64,000 nucleotides of DNA from Promicromonospora panici. Its GTDB lineage: Bacteria; Actinomycetota; Actinomycetes; Actinomycetales; Cellulomonadaceae. The notes under the pieces are model-generated. The model worked only from the letters and a program-made list of their open reading frames with translations. It was not told the origin of the DNA and did not search any database. Position 1 is the first letter of the stretch, and each line of letters opens with the position of its first letter. Positions 24,918 to 34,446 of the stretch are shown here, in pieces. The position numbers were made by a program, and so were the translations under genes. The stretch spans positions 1-64,000 of the forward strand of contig NZ_UWYY01000004.1 in assembly GCF_900608595.1 (NCBI RefSeq), written 5' to 3'.

Positions 24918-26678
24918 GTGACACGTACTGCCCTCACCACCGACGACCTCACCGCCGGAGCACCCGTCCACGTCCCCGCCGCCAGCGGTGAGTGGTGGCG
25001 CGACGCGGTGATCTACCAGGTCTACCCGCGCTCGTTCGCGGACGGTGACGGCGACGGGATCGGCGACCTGCCGGGCGTGACCGCCAAGCTCGACCACCTC
25101 GCGCAGCTCGGGGTCGACGCCGTCTGGCTCAGCCCGTTCTACCGCTCCCCCCAGAAGGACGCCGGGTACGACGTCGCCGACTACCGCGACATCGACCCGC
25201 TGTTCGGCACCCTCGCGGACTTCGACGAGATGCTGGCCGGCGCCCACGAGCGCGGCCTCAAGATCATCGTGGACCTCGTGCCCAACCACTCCTCCGACCA
25301 GCACGTCTGGTTCCAGGAGGCGCTGGCCGCGGCCCGCGGCTCGGCGGCCCGCGACCGGTACCTGTTCCGCGACGGGCGCGGTCCGGCGGGCGACGAGCCG
25401 CCGAACAACTGGCAGTCCATCTTCGGCGGCCCGGCCTGGACCCGGCTGGCGCCGCGGCACGACGACGGCCCCGCGGGCCCGCAGTGGTACCTGCACCTGT
25501 TCGACTCCTCGCAGCCGGACCTGAACTGGGAGAACCCCGAGGTCCACGCGGAGTTCGAGGACGTGCTGCGGTTCTGGCTGGACAAGGGCGTGGACGGTTT
25601 CCGCGTCGACGTCGCGCACGGCATGGTCAAGGCCGCGGGGCTGCCCGACTGGGACGGCCACGTGGCCATGGTCGAGGGCACCGTCGAGGAGGCGCCGTCG
25701 GACCCGGGCGCGCCGGAGGACGGCTCCACCGGCGCCGGCAACCGCGGCCCCATGTTCGACCAGGAGGGCGTGCACGAGATCTACCGCTCGTGGCACCGGG
25801 TCCTGGAGGAGAACCCCGGTGAGCGCTGCCTCGTGGCCGAGGCCTGGGTGGAGCCGCTGAGCCGACTGGCCCGTTACGTGCGCCCCGACGAGATGCACCA
25901 GGCGTTCAACTTCTCGTTCCTCACCGCGCCGTGGGACGCCGCGCAGCTGCGCACCGTCGTCGACGTGTCGCTCAACACGATGGACGCCGTCGGCGCGCCG
26001 ACCACCTGGGTGCTGTCCAACCACGACGTCGTGCGGCACGCCTCGCGGTTCGGCCTCGCCGAGATCGGGGGCAAGCAGCTCAACGGCATCGCCGCGACCG
26101 ACCCGCAGCCCGACGCCGAGCTCGGCCTGCGCCGGGCCCGCGCGGCGACGCTGCTGATGCTCGGCCTGCCGGGTTCCGCGTACATGTACCAGGGCGAGGA
26201 GCTCGGCCTGCCCGACCACACCGCCCTGCCCGCCGAGGTGCGCCAGGACCCGTCCTTCTTCCGGACCGACGGCGCCGAGCCCGGCCGGGACGGCTGTCGC
26301 GTGCCGCTGCCCTGGGTCGGCGGCGCGCCGGGCAACGGGTTCGGCCCCTCGGACAAGACCTGGCTGCCGCAGCCCGGCGTCTACGCCGACCTCGCCGCCG
26401 ACCGGCAGTACGGCGTCGCGGGCTCGACCTACGAGATGTACCGGACGGCGCTCGAGCTGCGCCGGGCCGAGAAGATCGGCACGGCTGGGCTGGCCTGGGT
26501 CGACGCGCTTGCCGGCTCCCCCGACGTCGTCGCCTTCCACGTGGCCGGCGTCGTCGTGCTCTCCAACCTGGGCGCCACGCCCGTCGTGCTGCCCGCCGAG
26601 ACGGACGTCCTCCTTGCCTCGGGCGACCTCGTGGACGGCGCCGTGCCCGCGGACACCACGGTCTGGCTCCGCGCCTGA
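24918..26678 (+). CDS. GH13 alpha-glucosidase / oligo-1,6-glucosidase
   Basis: This 586-residue enzyme probably hydrolyses imported maltose, isomaltose or short maltodextrins to glucose in the cytoplasm; no signal peptide is present. Conserved GH13 regions are all visible: 'DLVPNHSSDQH', 'DGFRVDVAHG' with the nucleophile Asp, 'CLVAEAWVEP' with the acid/base Glu, and 'TWVLSNHDVVRH' with the third Asp. GTG 24918 has GAGGA 8 nt upstream. It lies after a LacI gene and shares an operator motif with malEFG, so transport and hydrolysis are probably co-regulated. Confidence 0.92.
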   Translation: MTRTALTTDDLTAGAPVHVPAASGEWWRDAVIYQVYPRSFADGDGDGIGDLPGVTAKLDHLAQLGVDAVWLSPFYRSPQKDAGYDVADYRDIDPLFGTLADFDEMLAGAHERGLKIIVDLVPNHSSDQHVWFQEALAAARGSAARDRYLFRDGRGPAGDEPPNNWQSIFGGPAWTRLAPRHDDGPAGPQWYLHLFDSSQPDLNWENPEVHAEFEDVLRFWLDKGVDGFRVDVAHGMVKAAGLPDWDGHVAMVEGTVEEAPSDPGAPEDGSTGAGNRGPMFDQEGVHEIYRSWHRVLEENPGERCLVAEAWVEPLSRLARYVRPDEMHQAFNFSFLTAPWDAAQLRTVVDVSLNTMDAVGAPTTWVLSNHDVVRHASRFGLAEIGGKQLNGIAATDPQPDAELGLRRARAATLLMLGLPGSAYMYQGEELGLPDHTALPAEVRQDPSFFRTDGAEPGRDGCRVPLPWVGGAPGNGFGPSDKTWLPQPGVYADLAADRQYGVAGSTYEMYRTALELRRAEKIGTAGLAWVDALAGSPDVVAFHVAGVVVLSNLGATPVVLPAETDVLLASGDLVDGAVPADTTVWLRA

Positions 26679-26685
26679 CTCCAAC

Positions 26686-26756
26686 CCTTGGTTGTGAGCG
26701 GGACCGTTGCGCCTAACAGTCCGTTTCGAGCGCAACGATCACGCCCACAACCAAGG
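26686..26756. repeat. Interspersed palindromic repeat family A, copy 2
   Basis: The 26-nt arms (26686-26711 and 26731-26756) match as inverted repeats at 23 of 26 positions. It exactly fills the space between the GH13 gene and the arcA stop at 26757, in a convergent junction, which suits a bidirectional terminator. Confidence 0.85.
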
Positions 26757-28019
26757 TCAGGCGGCCGGGTCGCGGGTTATCGGGCAGGTCATGCAGTGGC
26801 CGCCGCCCCGGCCGCGGCCCAGCTCGGCGCCCTCGATCTCGATGACCTCGATCCCGGCCTTGCGAAGCAGGTCGTTGGTGGTGGTGTTCCGGTCGTACGT
26901 GAACACCACCCCCGGCTCGACCGCAACCGCGTTGTTGCCGCTGTCCCACTGCTGGCGCTCCGACTCGTACACGTCGCCGCCCGTCTCGATGACCTGCAGC
27001 GCGCCGAGCCCGGTCTCGCGCGCGACGACGTCCAGGAACGTCGTGCTGCCCTCGTCGGTGACCGCAACCTCGCCGTGATCGCCCGGCCGCAGCACGAAGG
27101 GGTGGATGGCGCCCACGATGCGCGGGTAGACGGTCACCGTGTCGACGTCGGCGAAGGTCATGACGGTGTCCAGGTGCATGGCCGCGCGCAGCTTGGGCAT
27201 GCCGGCGACGACGACCCGCTCGGCCGCGCCGCCGTCGAACAGCGCCGCCGCGAGCTGAGTGATCGCCTGCCGCGACGTGCGTTCGCTCATGCCCACCAGC
27301 ACCGTGCCGTTGCCCACCGGCATGACGTCGCCACCTTCGAGTGTGGCCCGCTGGTGGTCGGTCTCCGGGTCGCCCCACCAGACCGTCGACCCGATGAAGT
27401 CGGGGTGGAACTCGTAGACGGCCTTCATCAGCAGGGTCTCGTCGTGCCGCGCCGGCCAGTACAGGGGGTTGAGGGTGACCCCGCCGTAGAGCCAGCACGT
27501 GGTGTCGCGGGTGAAGAGGGTGTTGGGCACCGGGGCCATGAGGTACTCGCGGGAGTCGGCGGTGTACTCGGCCAGCGACCGGTACGCCGCCGGAAGGTCG
27601 GGCACGTCCTGGGTGGCCAGCCCGCCGATCAGGTACTCGGCGAGCTGCTCGGGGACCAGGCTCTCGAGGAACTCGCGGGTCGCGTCGATCAGCCCAGTCC
27701 CGACGACGCCGGGGACGATCTTGCGGTCCAGCAGCCAGTCCCGCGCCCCGGGCACCGCCACCGTCTCGGCGAGCACGTCGTGCAGCTCGACGACGTCGAC
27801 GTCGCGCGACCGCAGGTCGTTGACGAACCCCGCGTGATGCTCGATCGCCCGGTCCACCCAGAGCACGTCGTCGAAGAGCAGGTCGTCCGAGGTGGTGGGC
27901 GTGAGCCTGCGGTGCGCGAGCCCCGGCCGGCAGACGAGCACCTTGCGCAGGCGCCCCACCTCGGAGTGCACCCCGTAGGCCGCCGAGGGTCGTGGCGTGT
28001 CGCCGCTCTGGATCGTCAT
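26757..28019 (-). CDS. arcA: Arginine deiminase
   Basis: The enzyme converts L-arginine to L-citrulline and ammonia, the first step of the ADI pathway. It is 420 residues, normal for the family. Catalytic elements are visible: the nucleophile Cys in '[10 protein letters not shown]', the His in '[13 protein letters not shown]', and Asp in '[10 protein letters not shown]'. ATG 28019 has an AAAGGG-type ribosome site. The gene lies 14 nt after an arginine/ornithine-type antiporter on the same strand, so the two form an operon. No arcB or arcC is seen in the window, so either they lie elsewhere or citrulline is the end product. Confidence 0.94.
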   Translation of the reverse strand: MTIQSGDTPRPSAAYGVHSEVGRLRKVLVCRPGLAHRRLTPTTSDDLLFDDVLWVDRAIEHHAGFVNDLRSRDVDVVELHDVLAETVAVPGARDWLLDRKIVPGVVGTGLIDATREFLESLVPEQLAEYLIGGLATQDVPDLPAAYRSLAEYTADSREYLMAPVPNTLFTRDTTCWLYGGVTLNPLYWPARHDETLLMKAVYEFHPDFIGSTVWWGDPETDHQRATLEGGDVMPVGNGTVLVGMSERTSRQAITQLAAALFDGGAAERVVVAGMPKLRAAMHLDTVMTFADVDTVTVYPRIVGAIHPFVLRPGDHGEVAVTDEGSTTFLDVVARETGLGALQVIETGGDVYESERQQWDSGNNAVAVEPGVVFTYDRNTTTNDLLRKAGIEVIEIEGAELGRGRGGGHCMTCPITRDPAA

Positions 28020-28033
28020 GGTGTGCCCTTTCG

Positions 28034-29470
28034 TCAGATGGAGATCACGCCCGTGGCCAGGGCGACGACGCCGATCACCGCGCCGATCACCGACACGCCG
28101 AAGATCACCAGCTCGCCCCTGCTGAACACCTGCCGGCCCTGCTCCCGGCGGGTCATCGCGAAGAGGATCGTCGCCGGGGCGTAGATGACGAACGACAGCA
28201 GCACGAACGTCAGACCGGCCGCGAACAGCAGGAATGCCGTGTAGAGCACGGCAAGGCTCGCGATCACCAGCTCGCCCGTGGTGCGGTTGCCCTCGGCCGG
28301 GCCGCCGCGCCCCAGCGCAAGCTTGAGCGCATAGCCCGCGGCCAGCAGGAACGGGATGAGCGAGAGCGCGCTGGTCAGGTCCAGCGCGAAAGTGAACGCG
28401 TCCTCGGACAGCAGGGTGACGAACAGGACCACCTGGATCAGGACCGTCGTCAGCAGGAGCGCGGCCCGTGGCACGTCGTTCGCGTCCGAGGCCGCGAGGA
28501 ACCTCGGCATGTCCCGGTCCCTGGCCGCGACGAACAGCACCTCGGACGCCATGAGGGTCCAGGCCAGGTAGGCACCCAGCACGGAGACGATCAGCCCGAC
28601 GCTCACGAACGCGGCGCCCCAGCCGCCCACCGCCGCCTCGAGCACGCCCGCCATCGACGGCTGGCGCAGCTCGGCAAGCTCCTCCATCGGGAGGATCCCG
28701 TAGGACACGATCGTGACCGAGGCGAAGATCGCCAGCACCATCAGGAAGCCGAGCACGGTGGCCCGGCCGACGTCCTCCCGGCGACGCGCGTGCCGCGAGT
28801 AGACGCTGGCGCCCTCGACCCCGAGGAACACGAAGACCGTGGCGAGCATGGTGCCGCGCACCTGGTCGAACAGCGGGCCGGTGATCCCATAGCCCTGGAA
28901 GTTGTCGATGAGCACCTGCGGGTCCAGCAGGAAGACCGTGATGAGCACGAACGCGATGATCGGCAGCACCTTCGCGACAGTGACCACGCGGTTGATCGCC
29001 GCCGCCTCCTTCACGCCCCGGCGCACCAGCAGGTAGAACCCCCACACGCAGGCGGAGGACGCGACGAACGCGACGAGAGTGTCGCCCTCCCCGAGCACGG
29101 GCAGGATCGCACCCACCGTCGACATGATGAGGATCCAGTAGGTGACGTTGCCGACGCAGGCGCTCGCCCAGTACCCGAACGCCGAGAAGAACCCCAGGTA
29201 CTCGCCGAACCCCGCCTTCGCGTAGGCGTAGACGCCGGAGTCGAGGTCCGGCTTGCGCATCGCGAGCCGCTGGAACACGAAGGCGAGCATGAGCATGCCG
29301 GTGCCCGCCACCAGCCAGGAGATGAGCGCGCCCAGCACTCCGGTCTCGCCGGCAAACCGGCTCGGGAGCGAGAAAACCCCCGCACCGACCATCGAGCCCA
29401 CCACCATCGCGGTGAGCGTGACGACGCTGATCTTGGCCGTGGTGTGCGTCGTGCTGCTCTCAGCCTGCAT
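28034..29470 (-). CDS. arcD: APC-superfamily arginine/ornithine antiporter (ArcD-like)
   Basis: A 478-residue membrane protein with about 12 helices. The APC signature is near the start ('[20 protein letters not shown]') and a second is '[20 protein letters not shown]'. With the adjacent arginine deiminase gene, it probably exchanges arginine for ornithine or citrulline across the membrane. ATG 29470 is preceded by GGGGG 7 nt upstream, a weak ribosome site. The two genes are transcribed together, arcD first. It diverges from an AGCS symporter gene. Confidence 0.88.
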   Translation of the reverse strand: MQAESSTTHTTAKISVVTLTAMVVGSMVGAGVFSLPSRFAGETGVLGALISWLVAGTGMLMLAFVFQRLAMRKPDLDSGVYAYAKAGFGEYLGFFSAFGYWASACVGNVTYWILIMSTVGAILPVLGEGDTLVAFVASSACVWGFYLLVRRGVKEAAAINRVVTVAKVLPIIAFVLITVFLLDPQVLIDNFQGYGITGPLFDQVRGTMLATVFVFLGVEGASVYSRHARRREDVGRATVLGFLMVLAIFASVTIVSYGILPMEELAELRQPSMAGVLEAAVGGWGAAFVSVGLIVSVLGAYLAWTLMASEVLFVAARDRDMPRFLAASDANDVPRAALLLTTVLIQVVLFVTLLSEDAFTFALDLTSALSLIPFLLAAGYALKLALGRGGPAEGNRTTGELVIASLAVLYTAFLLFAAGLTFVLLSFVIYAPATILFAMTRREQGRQVFSRGELVIFGVSVIGAVIGVVALATGVISI

Positions 29471-29624
29471 CGCGAGACCCCCATAGCGGTCGAACGCTCC
29501 GGTGACCCGGCTGACGTGTCCGGTGGCCTCGCGCCCCCCTCGATGCTCCGGCAGACAATTACAAACATGCGAAAAGAGGATCGGCAAAAGATGCGCCGGG
29601 CGGCTCCGCCGCGATGCTGGACTG

Positions 29625-31091
29625 ATGGAGATGCTCGACGCCTGGATCCTCGACGCCGGTGACGTTCTCTGGACCAGGGCCGTCCTCCCCGTGGTTGCGG
29701 TGCTGGGCCTGTGGTTCACCATCCGGAGCAGAGCGGTCCAGGTCCGGCTGATCCCGGACATGTTCCGCACCCTGGCCGACAAGACGCCCAAGGACGCCGA
29801 CGGCGAGCCGCAGTCGCTGTCGGCGTTCCAGGCGTTCACCGTCTCCGCGGCGTCGCGCGTGGGCGTCGGCAACATCGCCGGCGTCGGCACGGCGATCGCC
29901 CTCGGCGGGCCCGGGGCCGTGTTCTGGATGTGGCTCATGGGGTTGGTCGGCGGCGCGTCGTCGTTCGTCGAGTCCACGCTGGGGCAGCTCTTCAAGGTGC
30001 GCGACGCCGACGGGTTCCGCGGCGGCCCCGCCTACTACATGCAGCACGGACTCAGGGCACGGTGGATGGGCATCGTGTTCGCCGTGATCCTCATCGTCTG
30101 CTTCCCGTTCGCGTTCTCGTCGCTGCAGGCCAACACGATCGCCGCGACGCTCGACGCCGCCGTCGGCCAGGGCTCCGGCGACGACGGCGGCCTCGTGCCC
30201 TGGATCGTCGCGGTGGTGCTGGCGGTGCTGGCCGGCCTCGTCGTCTTCGGCGGGATGCGGCGCATCGCGCACGTGACCCAGGCAGTGGTGCCGACGATGG
30301 CGCTGCTCTACCTCGCGATCGGCGTGGTGATCGTGGCCCTGAACATCGAGCGAGTACCCGAGGTGACCGCCATGATCCTCACCGAGGCCTTCGGCGCGCG
30401 GGAAATCTTCGGGGGTGCGATCGGCACGATCATCCTGCAGGGCGTCAAGCGCGGCATGTTCTCCAACGAGGCCGGACTGGGCTCAGCGCCCAACGCCGGA
30501 GCGAGCGCGGCGGTGACGCACCCCGTGAAGCAGGGCCTGGTGCAGACCCTCGGCGTCTACTTCGACACCTTCCTCGTGTGCTCGATCACCGCCTTCATCA
30601 TCCTGGTCTCCACCCCGGACCTCACCGGAGCGGAAGCCGGGATCGGCCTCACGCAGACGGCGCTCGCTACCAACCTCGGCGCCTGGTCGAACTGGCTGCT
30701 CGCGGTGATCATCTTCCTGCTCGCCTTCAGCTCGATCCTCGGGAACTACTTCTACGGCGAGTCCAACGTCGAGTTCATCACCAGCTCGCCCCTCGTCCTG
30801 ACCGGCTACCGCGCGCTGGTCGTCGCGGCCGTCTTCGCGGGCTCCGTGCTGGACTCGGCCCTGATCTGGCACACCGCCGACGGCATCATGGGCCTGATGG
30901 CCCTGGTGAACCTCGTGGCGATCGCGCTGCTGTCCGGCATCGCGTTCCGGCTGCTGCGCGACTACTCGCGCCAGCGGCGCGCCGGCCACGACCCGGTCTT
31001 CACGCGGGACCTGCTGCCCGACGTCGGCGGCGTCCAGTGCTGGCAGGACGCGCGGTCGGTCACCGGGGAGGTGCCGGCCGTCCGCCTCTAG
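29625..31091 (+). CDS. Sodium:alanine/glycine symporter (AGCS family)
   Basis: The 488-residue protein has about 10-11 helices. Typical AGCS segments are 'QAFTVSAASRVGVGNIAGV', 'GGPAYYMQHGL', and 'GVKRGMFSNEAGLGSAPNA'. It imports alanine, glycine or a related amino acid with sodium. ATG 29625 is chosen because conserved sequence begins soon after and GATGCT lies 6 nt upstream, another possible leaderless start. It diverges from arcD with 154 bp between, and ends 4 nt into the convergent GntR gene. Confidence 0.92.
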   Translation: MEMLDAWILDAGDVLWTRAVLPVVAVLGLWFTIRSRAVQVRLIPDMFRTLADKTPKDADGEPQSLSAFQAFTVSAASRVGVGNIAGVGTAIALGGPGAVFWMWLMGLVGGASSFVESTLGQLFKVRDADGFRGGPAYYMQHGLRARWMGIVFAVILIVCFPFAFSSLQANTIAATLDAAVGQGSGDDGGLVPWIVAVVLAVLAGLVVFGGMRRIAHVTQAVVPTMALLYLAIGVVIVALNIERVPEVTAMILTEAFGAREIFGGAIGTIILQGVKRGMFSNEAGLGSAPNAGASAAVTHPVKQGLVQTLGVYFDTFLVCSITAFIILVSTPDLTGAEAGIGLTQTALATNLGAWSNWLLAVIIFLLAFSSILGNYFYGESNVEFITSSPLVLTGYRALVVAAVFAGSVLDSALIWHTADGIMGLMALVNLVAIALLSGIAFRLLRDYSRQRRAGHDPVFTRDLLPDVGGVQCWQDARSVTGEVPAVRL

Positions 31092-31531
31092 CGCCGTTCC
31101 GGCAGCAGCGCTCCGCGGATCAGGGCCAGGACCGCCTCGTCGCTCAGGCCCTGGGAGCGGGCCCTGGCCACGAGTGCGCGGGCTTCGTCGACCAGGCCGC
31201 GCGTGTCCGACGTCGCCGTGCGGGCCGGGTCTCCCGGCTCGCCACCCGCCGGGGAATCGCCAGGCTCGGTACCACCCGGCGGCGACGCCGGCGGCTCCGC
31301 TACCACCGTGCCCACGCGCCGCCGGCTCGTGACGACGCCCCCCGCCTCCAGCTCCCGGTACGCCCGCTGCACCGTGCCGACGGCGATCCCGAGGTCGCGG
31401 GCGAGGTCTCGCGACGCGGGCAGCCGATCCCCGGGACGCAGGCCGCCCACCGCGACAAGAGCCGAGACCTGGGCGCGGATCTGTTCGTAGACCGGGACCG
31501 GGGAGGTCAGGTCGACCCGCAGCGCGGTCAC
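31088..31531 (-). CDS. GntR-family regulator, short YtrA-like type
   Basis: The 147-residue protein has the GntR winged HTH near its start ('PVYEQIRAQVSALVAVGG' then 'PASRDLARDLGIAVGTVQRA'). It lacks a large effector domain. After a Pro/Gly-rich linker it ends in a short helical segment, as in YtrA-type regulators of ABC or membrane proteins. GTG 31531 overlaps the stop of the upstream membrane-protein gene (GTGA), so the two are translationally coupled. Its 3' end overlaps the AGCS symporter stop by 4 nt. Confidence 0.87.
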   Translation of the reverse strand: MTALRVDLTSPVPVYEQIRAQVSALVAVGGLRPGDRLPASRDLARDLGIAVGTVQRAYRELEAGGVVTSRRRVGTVVAEPPASPPGGTEPGDSPAGGEPGDPARTATSDTRGLVDEARALVARARSQGLSDEAVLALIRGALLPERR

Positions 31532-32415
31532 GCCACGGGTCCCGGCGTGGCGGTTCGCGGCACGGCGTCCGCGGCACCGGCACGCCGGGACGGCAGCGCC
31601 GTGGCCGCGATCATCACGGACCCGACGAAGGCCACCACGGCCAGGAGCAGGCAGAGGACGCCGCCGCCCAGCCAGCCGACCCTGAGCAACGCACCGGCCG
31701 CGAAGGCCAGGTACGCCGCGGCCCCCAGCCCGACCCACAACTGCGCGCCGGCGAGCTCCCGGGCCGCGGACGTGCGCCGGATCGCGTCGTCCTGCTCCGG
31801 GGGGAGCAGCCCGATCGGCGGACGCCGGGTCACGGCGCGCAGCGCCACGAGCGTCGCGCCGACCGCGAGCGCGAGGACGAGGAGCACGGGCACGCCGACC
31901 GCCCAGCCGGGGTACGGCCCGGCGCTGTGGGTCTCGCGACCCGCATCGAGCACCCGCTCGACGCTGCGACCGTCGTCGGCGGCGGTGAGCCCGAACACCA
32001 CGAGCACGACGAAGAATCCCGCGACGGTGCTCGCGAAAAGCGTCAGCCGCCATCCGCCCTGGTCCCGCAGGCTCCGCCGGACCAGCGGCGCGCTGCGGAC
32101 CTCGCCCGTGGGGCGCGGCCAGCGCGCCTCGCCCAGCGCCCGCGCCAGGCTGAACGTCAGGGCGGCGGTGAACGGCGCAACGCCGAGCAGCACGCCGGGC
32201 TCGCCCCAGGTCGCCGCCGCGACCCAGAGGGCGAGCACCATCACGATGCTCGTCGTGGCCGCTACGGCCGAGATCCGCGTCTCGTGCCGGCGAGCGGCCA
32301 CCACCGTCGCGTCGAGGTCGTGCGGCGGACCACCGCGCCGGGCGACCAGCAGCACGACGAGGGCAACTATCAGGACCGGCAGTCCCAGGGCGATCACGAT
32401 GACCAGCGCGTGCAC
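31528..32415 (-). CDS. Multi-pass membrane protein of unknown function, partner of a GntR regulator
   Basis: A 295-residue protein with about seven hydrophobic segments. It starts with 'VIVIALGLPVLIVALVVLLV', and the last helix pair spans roughly 225-280. Its shape resembles DUF1648/SdpI-like membrane proteins, which are often paired with a small regulator, but I cannot see a diagnostic motif. GTG 32415 is the only usable start, with GGAGG 4 nt upstream, an unusually short spacing. It is the first gene of a two-gene unit ending in the GntR gene, and may be a sensor or target of that regulator. Confidence 0.7.
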   Translation of the reverse strand: MHALVIVIALGLPVLIVALVVLLVARRGGPPHDLDATVVAARRHETRISAVAATTSIVMVLALWVAAATWGEPGVLLGVAPFTAALTFSLARALGEARWPRPTGEVRSAPLVRRSLRDQGGWRLTLFASTVAGFFVVLVVFGLTAADDGRSVERVLDAGRETHSAGPYPGWAVGVPVLLVLALAVGATLVALRAVTRRPPIGLLPPEQDDAIRRTSAARELAGAQLWVGLGAAAYLAFAAGALLRVGWLGGGVLCLLLAVVAFVGSVMIAATALPSRRAGAADAVPRTATPGPVA

Positions 32416-32431
32416 GATGCCTCCGTTATTG

Positions 32432-32456
32432 GATCAATGCGTTGACTCATTAGATC
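32432..32456. promoter_or_regulatory. Candidate GntR operator upstream of the membrane-protein gene
   Basis: The site reads GATCAATG, 8 nt, CATTAGATC: an inverted repeat with a one-base offset between arms. It is AT-rich against the background and lies 17 nt before GTG 32415, where autoregulation by the co-transcribed GntR protein would act. Confidence 0.5.
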
Positions 32457-32540
32457 ACAGTGCGGCATCGGCGAGCAACGCGGACGTGAACGTCACCACA
32501 TGTCATCACCAGCCGCGGCACAGATGGGAGAATGGGGCCC

Positions 32541-33758
32541 GTGACCTCCGCCCTCGACACCGCTCCCCGCCTGGACCCGCAAGCACCCGCTCCCCTGCTC
32601 GCACCCCTGCAGATCGGGCCCATCGCCGTGCGTACGCCGGTGGTGCTCGCGCCGATGGCGGGGGTGACCAACCGCGCGTTCCGCACGCTGTGCCGCGAGG
32701 CGGGGCGGTCGACGGGGTTCGACCCGGGCCTGTACGTCGCCGAGATGGTCACGAGCCGCGCGCTCGTGGAGCGCAACGTCGAGGCGCTGCGCATCGTGAC
32801 GTTCGGCGAGGACGAGACGCCGCGCTCCGCGCAGGTGTACGGCGTGGACCCGGCCACCGTGGGCGCCGCCGTCAAGATCATCGCGGGCGAGGACCGCGCC
32901 GACCACGTCGACCTCAATTTCGGCTGCCCCGTACCCAAGGTGACGCGGAAGGGCGGCGGCGCCGCGCTCCCGTGGAAGAAGCAGCTGTTCACCGACATCG
33001 TGCGCGCGGCGGTCGACGCCGCGGCGCCGCACGGTGTGCCCGTCACCGTCAAGATGCGCAAGGGCATCGACGACGACCACCTGACCTACCTGGAGGCCGG
33101 CCGGATCGCGGAGTCGCTCGGCGCGGCCGCCGTCGCGCTGCACGCCCGCACGGCCGCGCAGCACTACTCCGGGCAGGCCGAGTGGGAGGCCATCGCGCGC
33201 CTCAAGGAGGCCGTGCGCACGGTCCCCGTGCTCGGCAACGGCGACATCTGGTCCGCGGAGGACGCCGTGCGCATGGTCGAGCAGACGGGGGCCGACGGTG
33301 TCGTCGTCGGCCGGGGCTGCCAGGGCCGCCCCTGGCTGTTCGCCGACCTCGCCGCCGCGTTCAACGGCTCCGACCTGCGGGTCCGGCCGGGCCTGCGCGA
33401 GGTCACCGACACGATCTACCGGCACGGCAAGCTGATGATCGAATACTTCGACGGCGACGAGGGCAAGGGCATGCGCGACCTGCGCAAGCACATGGCCTGG
33501 TACCTGAAGGGCTACGCGGTGGGCGGTGAGAAGCGACAGGCGCTCGCGCTGGTCAGCACCCTGGCGGAGCTGCGCGAGCGGCTCGACGCCCTGGACCTGG
33601 ACGCTCCCTACCCCGGGGACGACGCCGAGGGCCCGCGCGGCCGCGCCGGTTCCCCCAAGACCCCGCACCTGCCGTACGGCTGGCTCGACTCGCGGGACCT
33701 GTCGGAGGAGTTCGAGGCCAAGCTCCGCGAGGCCGAGCTGAGCGTCAGCGGCGGCTGA
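32541..33758 (+). CDS. dusB: tRNA-dihydrouridine synthase DusB family
   Basis: This flavoenzyme reduces specific uridines in tRNA to dihydrouridine. It is 405 residues. The FMN-barrel features are clear: 'VVLAPMAGVTNRAFRTLCRE', 'HVDLNFGCPVPKVTRKGGGA' with the catalytic Cys, and 'VPVTVKMRKGIDDDH'. GTG 32541 is preferred because GAGAAT lies 7 nt upstream, as at znuA; an ATG three codons earlier (32532) is the alternative. It appears monocistronic. A family-A repeat follows it. Confidence 0.93.
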   Translation: MTSALDTAPRLDPQAPAPLLAPLQIGPIAVRTPVVLAPMAGVTNRAFRTLCREAGRSTGFDPGLYVAEMVTSRALVERNVEALRIVTFGEDETPRSAQVYGVDPATVGAAVKIIAGEDRADHVDLNFGCPVPKVTRKGGGAALPWKKQLFTDIVRAAVDAAAPHGVPVTVKMRKGIDDDHLTYLEAGRIAESLGAAAVALHARTAAQHYSGQAEWEAIARLKEAVRTVPVLGNGDIWSAEDAVRMVEQTGADGVVVGRGCQGRPWLFADLAAAFNGSDLRVRPGLREVTDTIYRHGKLMIEYFDGDEGKGMRDLRKHMAWYLKGYAVGGEKRQALALVSTLAELRERLDALDLDAPYPGDDAEGPRGRAGSPKTPHLPYGWLDSRDLSEEFEAKLREAELSVSGG

Positions 33759-33762
33759 CCTT

Positions 33763-33832
33763 CCTTGTCGTGGGCGCGAGCTTTGCGCCTGAAACGGGCA
33801 GGAAGTCGCAACGATCGCGCTCACAACAAAGG
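33763..33832. repeat. Interspersed palindromic repeat family A, copy 3
   Basis: Arms 33763-33787 and 33807-33832 pair around a loop that begins CCTG and contains CAGG, itself able to pair. It fills the convergent gap between dusB and the response-regulator stop at 33841. The arm sequence (GTGGGCGCGAG and TCGCGCTCAC) is plainly related to copies 1 and 2. Confidence 0.82.
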
Positions 33833-33840
33833 GGTCTGCT

Positions 33841-34446
33841 TCACAGCCAGCCGTTGTCCCGTGCGATGCGCACCGCCTCGGCCCGCGTCCGGCCCCCGGT
33901 CTTGCCCATGGCGGCGGACAGGTAGTTCCGCACTGTGCCCTCCGAGAGGTGGGCCTCTCCGGCGACCTGCGCCACGGTCCCGCCGTCCGCCGCCAGGGTC
34001 AGCACCCGCGTCTCCTGCTCGGTGAGCGGGCTGTCCCCCACGGTCAGGGACGCGACCGCCAGGTCCGGGTCCACGACCCGCAGGCCGGAGTGCACGCGCC
34101 GCACGGCGTCGGCGAGCTGTTCGGCGGGTGTGTCCTTGACGACGAACCCGCTCGCGCCCACGTCCAGCGCGCGCCGGAGGTAGCCCGGCCGCCCGAACGT
34201 GGTCACGATCAGGGACCGGCACGACGGCGCTCCCGCCCGCAGGGCGGCCGCGGCGGCGATCCCGTCCAGGCCCGGCATCTCGACATCGAGCAGGGCGACG
34301 TCGGCCTGCGCCGCCAGCGCGGCGGACACCACCTCGTCGCCGCGCCCCACCTGCGCGACGACCTCGAGATCGCGCTCCAGGTCGAGCAGCGCGGCGAGCG
34401 CGCCGCGGACCAGTGCCTGGTCGTCGGCCAGCAGCAGCCGGATCAT
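33841..34446 (-). CDS. NarL/LuxR-family response regulator (DesR-like)
   Basis: A 201-residue response regulator. The receiver domain has the acidic pair Asp8/Asp9, the phosphoacceptor Asp54 in 'ALLDVEMPGLDG' and the Lys in 'GFVVKDTP'. The C-terminal LuxR HTH is 'LTEQETRVLTLAADGG' plus 'LSEGTVRNYLSAAMGKTG'. Its ATG overlaps the histidine-kinase stop (ATGA). It is the last gene of a four-gene operon with an ABC exporter, so it probably controls that exporter. Confidence 0.93.
   Translation of the reverse strand: MIRLLLADDQALVRGALAALLDLERDLEVVAQVGRGDEVVSAALAAQADVALLDVEMPGLDGIAAAAALRAGAPSCRSLIVTTFGRPGYLRRALDVGASGFVVKDTPAEQLADAVRRVHSGLRVVDPDLAVASLTVGDSPLTEQETRVLTLAADGGTVAQVAGEAHLSEGTVRNYLSAAMGKTGGRTRAEAVRIARDNGWL

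Noticed and set aside
29711..33529. A 1,272-codon open frame across AGCS, GntR and dusB genes
   Set aside because: It reads the symporter and dus genes out of frame and the GntR pair antisense; the composition is low-complexity Arg/Gly/Ala.
24753..33832. Insertion sequences or MITEs with target duplications at family A repeats
   Set aside because: No transposase and no clear flanking direct repeats are visible, so only an interspersed palindromic repeat is claimed.
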